A stretch of 64,000 nt of DNA, taken from DASSBR01 sp035708085. GTDB taxonomy: Bacteria; Pseudomonadota; Gammaproteobacteria; Natronospirales; DASSBR01. Each line of letters opens with the position of its first letter. Positions within the stretch are counted from its first letter, which is position 1. Location: assembly GCA_035708085.1 (NCBI GenBank), contig DASSTE010000074.1, positions 62,001 through 126,000 of the forward strand, written 5' to 3'. Below are positions 42,235 to 50,333 of this stretch, piece by piece. Below the pieces are notes generated by a model. That model was not told the DNA's origin and searched no databases. It saw only the letters and a list, made by a program, of their open reading frames with translations. A program made the position numbers and the translations under genes.

Positions 42235-43029
42235 TCACGGAATAATTACCTGCGTCTGGCCGATTCCCAGCTGCCCGAGGCGCTTCGTCAGAGCGTCGAC
42301 GGCATTGACGGTCGGCAGTGGGCCGATGCGCACTCGGTACAGCCGTTTGCCGTTGGACATGGCCGGCCGGACCCGCACCGGCCCGACCGCGCCCAGCGTC
42401 AGCCGCGCCTTCATGCGCATGGCGTTGTCATGATCCGCGAAAGCGCCGACTTGAACATAAATTTGCGGTTTGGTCGGCAGCGACCCCGGCGCGGGCTCGG
42501 AGGCCGCGACCGCGTCCGGCGACGGTGGCTCGCCCACGCTGATCGCGCGCACTTCGACCAGCGCCGTGCCTTTCTTCAGCATGCCGAGCTTGGCGGCGGC
42601 GGCGTAGGAGAGGTCGATGATGCGATTTTTATGGAACGGCCCGCGGTCGTTGATCTTGACGACCACGCTCCTGTGGTTTTGGAGGTTGGTGACGCGCGCG
42701 TAGGTCGGCAGCGGCAGGACCTTGTTCGCAGCAGTCATCTTGTACATATCGTAGATTTCGCCGCTGGAGGTGCGCTTGCCGTCGAAATTGGGCCCGTACC
42801 AGGAGGCGATGCCGCGCTCGTCGTAGCCGACGCTCGAGTCCAGCACCTGGTAGCGCTTGCCGAAGACGACGTAGGAGTCGGGATTGCCGTACTGGCTGCG
42901 TTCGACCGGCTGCGGCACCGCGTCGGGCACCGATGCCGGATCGAAGTCCGGACGCGGACCGAAGGAGCAGCCCGCCAGCAGCAGCGTCGCCAGTATCGCG
43001 ACACATTGTGCGCGTCGTTCAGTCCCCAT
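42235..43029 (-). CDS. rlpA: RlpA-like lipoprotein with SPOR domain
   Basis: 264 residues. Lipobox LLAGC at residue 21. Double-psi beta barrel (GIASWYGPNFDGKRTSSGEIYD; VVKINDRGPFHKNRIIDLS with D128) and SPOR domain (IYVQVGAFADHDNAMRMKARL) at the C-terminus, which binds denuded glycan at the septum. RlpA of P. aeruginosa is a lytic transglycosylase on such strands. The conserved TAAHK of characterised RlpA reads TAANK here (N102), so the catalytic His is missing. Start overlaps mltB by 11 nt. Confidence 0.93.
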   Translation of the reverse strand: MGTERRAQCVAILATLLLAGCSFGPRPDFDPASVPDAVPQPVERSQYGNPDSYVVFGKRYQVLDSSVGYDERGIASWYGPNFDGKRTSSGEIYDMYKMTAANKVLPLPTYARVTNLQNHRSVVVKINDRGPFHKNRIIDLSYAAAAKLGMLKKGTALVEVRAISVGEPPSPDAVAASEPAPGSLPTKPQIYVQVGAFADHDNAMRMKARLTLGAVGPVRVRPAMSNGKRLYRVRIGPLPTVNAVDALTKRLGQLGIGQTQVIIP

Positions 43030-44014
43030 TCATCTTTTGCTTGATGGCATTGCTCAATTGATACACCGCCATCGCGTACAGCGGGCTGTGGTTGTAGGTC
43101 ATGATCACGCCGAAATTGTGCAACGCGACCCAGTAACGCTTACCGTCATGTGTGTCCAGCGCGACCAATGTCACGTTGGCATCATCGGCAATCCTGTTGC
43201 TGAATTCGAAGCCGGCGTTGCGCAGCTTGGCGGCGGTCGTCGTATCCATCGACTTGATGTCGCCTTCGGCCCCGGCCTTGAGCTTCGCCGGCACGACGAT
43301 GCCGGCGCCGCGCTGCCAGCCGTTGTCCGCGAAATAGTTGGCGATGCTGCCGATGATGTCGGCCCAGTCGTGCCACAGGTCGCTCTTGCCGTCGCCGTCG
43401 AAATCGACCGCGTAGTGCCGATAGCTGCTGGCGATGAACTGCGGCGCGCCCATTGCGCCCGCATAGGAGCCGGTCATCGTGGCCGCGTCGAAATGCTGCG
43501 CCCGGCTCAGCAGCAGGTATTGCGCCAGTTCTTTGCGGAAAAAGTCGGCGCGCGGCGGGTAGTCGAAGCCGAGCGTGGCCAGCGCATCGATGACGGGATA
43601 AGCGCCCTTGTTGCCGCCGTAATAGCTTTCGACGCCGATAATCGCCGTTACGATCGCAGGCGGCACGCCGTATACCTTTTCGGCGCGCGCGAGGGTTTCG
43701 GCGTGCGCGTGCTGAAAATCGACGCCGCCGGCCGTGCGCTTCGGCGTCAGGAAAATATTCCGATAGCGATACCACGGCAGCGACTCCGCCGGTCGGTTCA
43801 TGGAATCGATAATCGATTGACGATAGCGCGCGCCGGCGAACAGTGAGTCGAGCTTCGTGCGGTCGAAGCCGTGCTGCGTAACCATCTTGTTGATGAACTT
43901 CTGCACGGCGGGCTTCGCGAGGTAGCCCTTCGATGCAGTGGCGGCAAAGGCGGCGCCGCAGGTGAAAATCAGGGAGAGGGCAATAACGGAACCGGAAAAT
44001 TTCAGTAATTTCAT
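43019..44014 (-). CDS. mltB: Membrane-bound lytic murein transglycosylase B
   Basis: 331 residues. Signal peptide (MKLLKFSGSVIALSLIFTCGAAFA) without a clean lipobox. MltB family: VYGVPPAIVTAIIGVESYYGG with catalytic E129, GSYAGAMGAPQFIASSYRHYAVDFDGDG. It cleaves the MurNAc-GlcNAc bond to leave 1,6-anhydroMurNAc ends. The ATG at 44014 overlaps the rodA stop by 1 nt (TGATG); the open frame upstream is a shadow of rodA. Confidence 0.95.
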   Translation of the reverse strand: MKLLKFSGSVIALSLIFTCGAAFAATASKGYLAKPAVQKFINKMVTQHGFDRTKLDSLFAGARYRQSIIDSMNRPAESLPWYRYRNIFLTPKRTAGGVDFQHAHAETLARAEKVYGVPPAIVTAIIGVESYYGGNKGAYPVIDALATLGFDYPPRADFFRKELAQYLLLSRAQHFDAATMTGSYAGAMGAPQFIASSYRHYAVDFDGDGKSDLWHDWADIIGSIANYFADNGWQRGAGIVVPAKLKAGAEGDIKSMDTTTAAKLRNAGFEFSNRIADDANVTLVALDTHDGKRYWVALHNFGVIMTYNHSPLYAMAVYQLSNAIKQKMNGD

Positions 44015-45153
44015 CAGGAAGGCATCAGTTTGCGGTGGGCGTTGACGCTCATGAGGATACCGAAGCCACCCATCAGGGTCACCATCGAGGTGCCGCCGTA
44101 GCTGACCAGCGGCAACGGCACGCCGACCACGGGCAGAATGCCGCTGACCATGCCGGTATTCACGAACACGTAAACAAAAAACGTCAGGGTAATGCTGCCG
44201 GCGAGCAGGCGCGAGAACGTGTCTTGCGCGCGCACGGCGATGTACAGGCCGCGGCCGATCAAAAACGCATAGATCACCAGCAGGCCGGCCGCGCCCAGCA
44301 GGCCGAATTCCTCGCAGACGACGGCGAAAATGAAGTCGGTGGTCTGCTCGGGCAGGAAGTTGAGCTGCGCCTGGGTGCCATTCAGCCAGCCCTTGCCGAA
44401 GATGCCGCCGGAGCCGATCGCAATCTTCGACTGGATGATATGGTAGCCGGCGCCGAGCGGGTCGCGTTCCGGGTTCAGGAACGTCAGCAGCCGCTCGCGC
44501 TGGTAGGCGTGCAGGAAGAAAAACCACATGATCGGCGCGATCACGGCCGCGAGCGCCAGGAACAGCACGATCGTGCGCCAGCGCAGCCCGGCGAGAAACA
44601 CGCCAAAGCAGCCCGCGGACAGCACCAGCAGCGCGGTGCCGAGGTCCGGTTCGCGGTAGATCAGCGCGACCGGCACCAGGATGAGCGCGAGGCTCGCGCC
44701 GAGCGTGGTCCAGCCGGGTGGCAGCGGCCGTGCGTGCAGGTACCAGGCGATCATCATCGGCAGCGCGAGCTTCATGATTTCCGACGGCTCGAAACGGATG
44801 AAGCCGAGGTCAAGCCAGCGCCGCGCGCCCATGCCGATGTCGCCGAAATGCAGTACCGCAATCAGCAGTGCAACGCCGAACAGATACAGCCACGGTGCCC
44901 ACAGCCGGTAAAACTCCGGCCGGATCTGTGCCGCGACCAGCAGCACGATGAAAGCCAGCCCGATGCGCACGCCCTGGCGCATCACCAGGTCGATGCTGGG
45001 ACCGCTCGCGCTGTAGAGAATCGTGAGACCTGCGCCCGACAGCAGGACCAGGCCGGCGAGCAGCGGCAGGTCGAGTTTCAGCGCGCGCGCCAGCCACTGG
45101 CCCGGCGTGATCTGGGCGCTGTCGATCGTGTCGATATTGACGTTCAGGCTCAC
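44014..45153 (-). CDS. mrdB: Rod-shape peptidoglycan glycosyltransferase RodA (MrdB)
   Basis: 379 residues, 10 membrane helices. SEDS family: GARRWLDLGFIRFEPSEIMKLALPMMIAWYL, EPDLGTALLVLSAGCFGVFLAG and PLPLVSYGGTSMVTLMGGFGI. It polymerises lipid II during elongation with PBP2. Start is a GTG at 45153 that overlaps the PBP2 stop as GTGA; the upstream frame is out of PBP2. Confidence 0.96.
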   Translation of the reverse strand: MSLNVNIDTIDSAQITPGQWLARALKLDLPLLAGLVLLSGAGLTILYSASGPSIDLVMRQGVRIGLAFIVLLVAAQIRPEFYRLWAPWLYLFGVALLIAVLHFGDIGMGARRWLDLGFIRFEPSEIMKLALPMMIAWYLHARPLPPGWTTLGASLALILVPVALIYREPDLGTALLVLSAGCFGVFLAGLRWRTIVLFLALAAVIAPIMWFFFLHAYQRERLLTFLNPERDPLGAGYHIIQSKIAIGSGGIFGKGWLNGTQAQLNFLPEQTTDFIFAVVCEEFGLLGAAGLLVIYAFLIGRGLYIAVRAQDTFSRLLAGSITLTFFVYVFVNTGMVSGILPVVGVPLPLVSYGGTSMVTLMGGFGILMSVNAHRKLMPS

Positions 45154-47015
45154 TGCTTCGACTGCCCCTTGTGCTCGGCAAAATAAGCGTCCATTACCGC
45201 CCGCGCGATCGGCGACGCCGTCGAGCCGCCGTGGCCGCCATGCTCGACGATCACCGCCACCGCAATCTGCGGGTGTTTGGCGGGCGCGAACGCGATGAAC
45301 AGTGCATGATCCCATAACGACTTGGGAATCTTGCGCCCGTCCGCCAGCCGGTCATCGGGGTCGATGCTGTACACCTGCGCCGTGCCGGTCTTGCCGGCGA
45401 TGGTGTAATCGAGATGGCCGGCGATGCGGTGGCCGGTGCCGTGGATGCTGTTGACGACATTGACCATGTCGCTGGCCATGACCGCCCAGTTGTGCGGATT
45501 GTGCAGCTTGACCGGCGGCAGCGGCTGCGGATCGGCCGGAATCACCGTACCCGTCAGCGGATTGCCGATTGCATGCAGCACCCGCGGCCGGAAACGCTTG
45601 CCGTGTTCGGCGAGGGTGGCGGTCGCCGCGGCGAGCTGCAGCGGCGTGACCAGCAGGTAGCCCTGGCCGATGCCGACGATGACCGTCTCGCCCGGGTACC
45701 AGACGTGGCCGGTCTGGTGCAGCTTCCAGGCCGGCGACGGGTTGATGCCGTCGAGTTCGCCGACCATGTCGACGCCGGTCGGCTGGCCGAAGCCGAACTT
45801 GGCGAGAAAATCGTGGATGCGCCCGATGCCGAGATCGACCGCGATCTGGTAGAAGTACACGTCGCATGAGACGGTGATCGCCTTGCGCAAGTCAACTTCG
45901 CCGTGGCCCCAGCGCTTCCAGCCGTGGTAGATGTGCGGGTCGTTCGGCAGCTTGAAGTGGCCCGGGCAATAAACTTGCCGCGACGGCGTAGCAACGCCGT
46001 AGTACAGCGCCGCGAGCCCCATGAACGGCTTGATCGTCGAACCCGGCGGGTACTGACCGCGCAGCACGCGGTTGAACAGCGGCTGATGCGGATCGTTGCG
46101 CAGCGCCTGGTAGTCCTGCTGGCTGATGCCGCCGACGAACATGTTCGGGTCGTAACCGGGCTTGCTGACCATCGCCAGCAGCTCGCCGTCGTGCGGGTCG
46201 ATCGCGACCACCGCGCCGCTGTGCGTGCCGAGCGACTCATACGCTATCTGTTGCAGGTGCGCGTCGATGCTGAGATAAAGGTCGCTGCCCGGCGTGGGCG
46301 GATCGGTATGGACAACCCGGATCACCCGCCCCTGCGCATTCACCTCGACCTGGCGCTCGCCGACCGACCCGTGCAGCAGATTTTCATAGGCCTTCTCGAC
46401 GCCAATCTTGCCGATCTGCGAGGTGCCGCTGTACTGCGCCGGGTCGACGTGCTGTAAATCGCGCTTGCTGATCGAACCGACATACCCGGTGACGTGCGCG
46501 GCGATGGCGCCGAGCGGGTACTGGCGCTTGAGCTGCGCGCGAATATCGACGCCCGGAAAGCGCTGCCGGTTGATCGCGAACTCCGCCACTTCCTGCTGGC
46601 TCAGGTCACTGCGCAGCGTCACGGCCTGAAATGGCCGTTTGGTTTGCATCAGGTCGTGAAACTGCTGCAAATCCACCGGCCGCAGGTGGATGATCTTGCC
46701 CAGCGCCGCGAGTGTCTGCTTGAGATCCGGCACCTGTTCGGGCGTAACTGTCAGCGCGTAGGTCGGTACGTTGCGCGCCAGCAGCACGCCGTTGCGGTCG
46801 TAAATCAGCCCGCGCGTGGGCGCGACCGGCTCGATCCTGAGCCGGTTATTTTCCGACAGCGTGACGAAATGGTTGTGATGCGCGACCTGCAGCCAAGTGA
46901 GGCGCGCAATCACGCCCAGCAGCGCAATAGTGGCCAACAGCCCGCCGACGCTGGCACGCGCCATAAACTGGCGATACTCGGCCTCCTGGTTTTTTATGGG
47001 CGTCCAGGAGCGCAT
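45150..47015 (-). CDS. mrdA: Penicillin-binding protein 2 (MrdA)
   Basis: 621 residues. N-terminal membrane helix (ASVGGLLATIALLGVIARLTWLQV), dimerisation domain (RLRIEPVAPTRGLIYDRNG), transpeptidase domain with STIK (S326-K329), SCD and KTG (IAGKTGTAQVY). Class B PBP, crosslinks wall during elongation with RodA. ATG 47015 overlaps the mreD stop by 1 nt. Confidence 0.96.
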   Translation of the reverse strand: MRSWTPIKNQEAEYRQFMARASVGGLLATIALLGVIARLTWLQVAHHNHFVTLSENNRLRIEPVAPTRGLIYDRNGVLLARNVPTYALTVTPEQVPDLKQTLAALGKIIHLRPVDLQQFHDLMQTKRPFQAVTLRSDLSQQEVAEFAINRQRFPGVDIRAQLKRQYPLGAIAAHVTGYVGSISKRDLQHVDPAQYSGTSQIGKIGVEKAYENLLHGSVGERQVEVNAQGRVIRVVHTDPPTPGSDLYLSIDAHLQQIAYESLGTHSGAVVAIDPHDGELLAMVSKPGYDPNMFVGGISQQDYQALRNDPHQPLFNRVLRGQYPPGSTIKPFMGLAALYYGVATPSRQVYCPGHFKLPNDPHIYHGWKRWGHGEVDLRKAITVSCDVYFYQIAVDLGIGRIHDFLAKFGFGQPTGVDMVGELDGINPSPAWKLHQTGHVWYPGETVIVGIGQGYLLVTPLQLAAATATLAEHGKRFRPRVLHAIGNPLTGTVIPADPQPLPPVKLHNPHNWAVMASDMVNVVNSIHGTGHRIAGHLDYTIAGKTGTAQVYSIDPDDRLADGRKIPKSLWDHALFIAFAPAKHPQIAVAVIVEHGGHGGSTASPIARAVMDAYFAEHKGQSKQ

Positions 47016-47500
47016 CAGCGCACCTGGTAGCGGCGTCGCAGGTGCCGCAGCAGGCTCATCAGCCACGGCCAGATCAACAGGCTCGTGACGACCGGCAGCC
47101 ACCGCACCAGCGGCTGCGCCGGCAGCCCGACCGCGCCGTCAATCCACAGCAGCATGAACTGATACAGAACGATCATCAGCGCGACCGTCAGCGTCTGCTG
47201 CCAGAGCGGGAACACGCGCACCTGCAGGTGAATCTTGAGCACCAGGAAGGCAATTACCGCCAGCGCGAGCGCGTGCTCGCCGAGCATCGTGCCGGAAAGC
47301 ACGTCGAGCAACAGGCCGATGACCCAGGCGATGCCGATGCCGATGCGGTTGGGCAGCGCGAGACACCAATAGATCACCACCAGCACGACCCAGCGCGGCC
47401 AGAACGGAATCGCCGCCGTCGGCAGTTGCCAGATGCTGAGAATCAGTGCCACCAGCAGCGTGACTACCACCACCCAGGTTGCATTGGAACGAGCGTTCAT
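47015..47500 (-). CDS. mreD: Rod-shape-determining protein MreD
   Basis: 161 residues, five or six hydrophobic helices, matching the size and layout of MreD: FWPRWVVLVVIYWCLALPNRIGIGIAWVIGLLLDVLSGTMLGEHALALAVIAF. Inner-membrane part of the elongasome. ATG 47500 overlaps the MreC stop by 4 nt; the longer frame is shadow. Confidence 0.92.
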   Translation of the reverse strand: MNARSNATWVVVVTLLVALILSIWQLPTAAIPFWPRWVVLVVIYWCLALPNRIGIGIAWVIGLLLDVLSGTMLGEHALALAVIAFLVLKIHLQVRVFPLWQQTLTVALMIVLYQFMLLWIDGAVGLPAQPLVRWLPVVTSLLIWPWLMSLLRHLRRRYQVR

Positions 47501-48417
47501 GACGGCGATCTCTGCGCCGCGGCGGCCGCTACCGCGGTTTTGGCCGGCGGCTGCGTCTTCTTCGGCGGCCACAGCAGCAGCACCTGGTGGCTGCGGCTCA
47601 GCTCGGCGGCGGGTCGCGCCTCGATGTCGGCAAACGGCTCGCCGGGCTTCTGGACTACCTGCGTCACTGTGCCGACGGGATAACCGCGCGGAAACCGGCC
47701 GCCGAGGCCGGACGTCACCAGCACATCGCCGGTCTGCACGTCGGCGTTGTTCGGCAGGTAGGGCAAGTCGAGGCGGTTGGTATCGCCGGTGCCGAGCGCG
47801 ATGGTGCGCAACCCGTTGCGGGCGATTTCAACCGGCAGCGCCGTATTCGGGTCGGTGATCAGCAGTGCGATCGACGACAGCGGCCCGACATGTGTGATCT
47901 GGCCCATGACGCCCTTGGCGCCGAGCAGCGGCTGGCCGATATAAACGCCGTCGCTCTTGCCCTTGTTGATCACGATCTGCTGGCGAAACGGGTCGAGATC
48001 GACGGCCATGATCTCGCCGATGCGGATCTTGCCGTGAATCCGGGCGGCGGCGTCCATCAAAGCACGAAGATGCGTATTTTCGCGCTCTAATGTCTGGAAC
48101 TGCTGCAAACGCGCCCGTAACGTCAGTGCCTGACGCTCCAACTCGGCATTGCGCTTCAACAGCTTCTGACGGCTGCTGATGTCCTCCATCACCTCCTGGC
48201 CGACTTCATACGGGAAGGCCGCCACGGCGCGGAGCGGATAAACCGCCGCCGACAGGCCGGTGCGAATCACCTCGAGGTTGTGGTACTGGTGATCGAGCGT
48301 CATCAGCACGATGGACAGGACGATAAAGAACAGGACTTTGGCGCCCGCCGCCGGCTTATAGGCGAACAGGCTGTAAGAGCGGCGGTGCTTGAAGTCGGGC
48401 AAGTTGTTACGGACCAA
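47497..48417 (-). CDS. mreC: Rod-shape-determining protein MreC
   Basis: 306 residues. One N-terminal helix (AKVLFFIVLSIVLMTLDHQ), a coiled coil (LLKRNAELERQALTLRARLQQFQTLERENTHLRALM), then the periplasmic beta domains (GQITHVGPLSSIALLITDPNTALPVEI; GDVLVTSGLGGRFPRGYPVGTV). The N-terminal frame opens with a TTG at 48417 and no earlier ATG fits; the C-terminus is a short Ala/Pro tail. It links MreB to PBP2. Confidence 0.93.
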   Translation of the reverse strand: MVRNNLPDFKHRRSYSLFAYKPAAGAKVLFFIVLSIVLMTLDHQYHNLEVIRTGLSAAVYPLRAVAAFPYEVGQEVMEDISSRQKLLKRNAELERQALTLRARLQQFQTLERENTHLRALMDAAARIHGKIRIGEIMAVDLDPFRQQIVINKGKSDGVYIGQPLLGAKGVMGQITHVGPLSSIALLITDPNTALPVEIARNGLRTIALGTGDTNRLDLPYLPNNADVQTGDVLVTSGLGGRFPRGYPVGTVTQVVQKPGEPFADIEARPAAELSRSHQVLLLWPPKKTQPPAKTAVAAAAAQRSPS

Positions 48418-48488
48418 AGAGCTTCGTGTTCTTACTTCCCCTCCGTCCGGGAGAGGGCCGGGGTACGGGTGCCGTCTCGCGGCCCCCT

Positions 48489-49532
48489 TTATTCAACCGC
48501 GAAAATCGCCGGCCCGTGTTCATCGATCAGCTCCAGCACGCGGCCGCCGCCGCGCGCCACGCAGGTAAGCGGATCGTCCGCGACCAGCACCGGCAGACCG
48601 GTTTCTTCCATGATCAGGCGGTCCATGTCGTGCAGCAGCGCGCCGCCACCGGTCAGCACGATGCCGCGCTCGGCGACATCGGCGCCCAGTTCCGGCGGCG
48701 TCTGCTCCAGCGCCGTCTTGACGGCACCGACAATGCCCGACAGCGGTTCCTGCAGGGCTTCGAGAATCTCGTTGCTGTTCAGCACGAAGCTGCGCGGCAC
48801 GCCCTCGGAGAGGTTGCGGCCCTTCACTTCCAGCTCCTTGACCTCCTTGCCGGGGTAGGCCGAGCCGATTTCGTGCTTGATGCGCTCGGCAGTCGCCTCG
48901 CCGATCAGCGTACCGTAGTTGCGGCGCACGTAATTGACGATGGCGTCGTCGAACCGGTCGCCGCCGATGCGGACAGATGCCGCGTAAACAATGCCGTTCA
49001 GCGAAATTACCGCTACTTCCGAGGTGCCACCGCCAATGTCCAGCACCATTGAGCCGCGCGCCTCGTTTACAGGCATGCCGGCGCCGATCGCGGCCGCCAT
49101 CGGTTCCTCGATCAGGTAGACGCGCCGGGCGCCCGCGCCGGTGGCGGATTCCTTGATCGCGCGGCGCTCGACCTGGGTCGAACCGTAAGGCACGCACACC
49201 AGCACCCGCGGGCTCGGCCGAAAGTAGCGTGTCCCATGGGCTTTCTTGATGAAATACTTGAGCATCTGCTCGGTGACGGTGAAGTCGGCGATCACGCCGT
49301 CCTTCAGTGGCCGCATGGCCATGATGTTGCCCGGCGTGCGCCCCAGCATCGCCTTGGCCTCGGCGCCGACCGCCTCGATTGCGCGACCGCCGCGGCCGGG
49401 TTCCTCGCGGATCGCCACCACCGACGGCTCATCGAGAATGATCCCGCGACCACGTACGTAGATCAGTGTATTGGCGGTGCCAAGGTCAATGGAGAGATCG
49501 TTGGAGAAGAATCCACGAAGACTGTTCAGCAT
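48489..49532 (-). CDS. mreB: Rod-shape-determining actin homologue MreB
   Basis: 347 residues, the exact family length. MLNSLRGFFSNDLSIDLGTANTLIYVRGRGIILDEPSVVAI, the phosphate-1 motif, LDIGGGTSEVAVISL, and GIVLTGGGALLHDMDRLIMEETGLPV. Start at 49532 is family-standard; the frame runs further but has no match there. It organises elongasome movement along the inside of the membrane. First gene of the shape operon; 71 bp before mreC holds a small GC hairpin. Confidence 0.97.
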   Translation of the reverse strand: MLNSLRGFFSNDLSIDLGTANTLIYVRGRGIILDEPSVVAIREEPGRGGRAIEAVGAEAKAMLGRTPGNIMAMRPLKDGVIADFTVTEQMLKYFIKKAHGTRYFRPSPRVLVCVPYGSTQVERRAIKESATGAGARRVYLIEEPMAAAIGAGMPVNEARGSMVLDIGGGTSEVAVISLNGIVYAASVRIGGDRFDDAIVNYVRRNYGTLIGEATAERIKHEIGSAYPGKEVKELEVKGRNLSEGVPRSFVLNSNEILEALQEPLSGIVGAVKTALEQTPPELGADVAERGIVLTGGGALLHDMDRLIMEETGLPVLVADDPLTCVARGGGRVLELIDEHGPAIFAVE

Positions 49533-49690
49533 GTTTTGGCCGCCGCTGGTGAAGCTGGGAAAAACCCGTAAATGGAAGGCCGGTACTGTAGCAACGGCGC
49601 GGGTTTCCGGCAAGCCGGAAGCGGCGCTCGCAGCACAAAAAGTCGTGAACGGCCGGAATTAGCCGCCGATCGTTCAGAACTAAGGGGAAA

Positions 49691-49765
49691 TGGTGGACGA
49701 TGCTGGGATCGAACCAGCGACCCCTGCCGTGTGAAGGCAGTGCTCTACCGCTGAGCTAATCGTCC
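49691..49765 (-). tRNA. tRNA-Val (anticodon CAC)
   Basis: 75 nt with encoded CCA. Reading the minus strand, the acceptor GGACGAT pairs with ATCGTCC, the D-arm is GCTC...GAGC, the anticodon stem CTGCC-GGCAG holds TTCACAC (CAC at 34-36), the variable loop is 5 nt and the T-arm is GCTGG-TTCGATC-CCAGC. Decodes GUG. Confidence 0.97.
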
Positions 49766-49844
49766 GGTCGGGGGCGTAGATTTTAGAGGGGGCGGCCAAC
49801 GGGGTCAATTGAAAACGCGAATGGCCGCACGGGATCCGCCGCGG

Positions 49845-50333
49845 TTACCGCTGCGATTTGGCGAGCAGGCGGTCGAGCTGGCCGGCAAATACCTGCCGAT
49901 CCCGGTTATTCAGGCTCGGCGGCCCGCCGCTGACGGCGCCGGCGCCGCGCAGAGTCTCCATCAGATTGCGCATCGCCAGCCGCTCGCGGATGTTTGCATC
50001 GGTGTAGAGCTCGCCGCGCGGATTCAGTGCGGCGCCGCCTTGGGCGACGACGACGGCGGCCAGCGGAATATCGGCGGTGATGACGAGATCGCCGCTCTCC
50101 ATCAGGGCCACGATCCGGTTGTCCGCAACATCGAAACCGGCCGGCACCTGCAGCGTCTTGATGTACGCGGAGCGCGGCGTCCGCAGCGGTTGGTTGGCAA
50201 CCAGCGTCACCTCGATGCGCGTGCGCGTTGCGGCGCGATACACAATCTCCTTTATCGGGTTGGGACAGGCGTCTGCATCGACCCAGATACGCAAACTACG
50301 CCGCTCCGTGCCCGAGGATGCACATCCGCTCAC
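49845..50333 (-). CDS. yaiI: YaiI/YqxD family (DUF188) protein
   Basis: About 150-162 residues. LRIWVDADACPNPIKEIVYRAATRT and ALMESGDLVITADIPLAAVVVAQGGAALNPRGELYT are the UPF0178 signatures, a PIN-like fold of unknown role. Start is unclear: GTG 50333 overlaps the helicase stop as GTGA but has a poor site; TTG 50294 just before the conserved IWVDADACP has GGAG at good spacing and would give 149 residues. Confidence 0.88.
   Translation of the reverse strand: MSGCASSGTERRSLRIWVDADACPNPIKEIVYRAATRTRIEVTLVANQPLRTPRSAYIKTLQVPAGFDVADNRIVALMESGDLVITADIPLAAVVVAQGGAALNPRGELYTDANIRERLAMRNLMETLRGAGAVSGGPPSLNNRDRQVFAGQLDRLLAKSQR

Noticed and set aside
48431..48488. Terminator between mreB and mreC
   Set aside because: Stem is short and imperfect and no U-run follows; the genes are normally co-transcribed.
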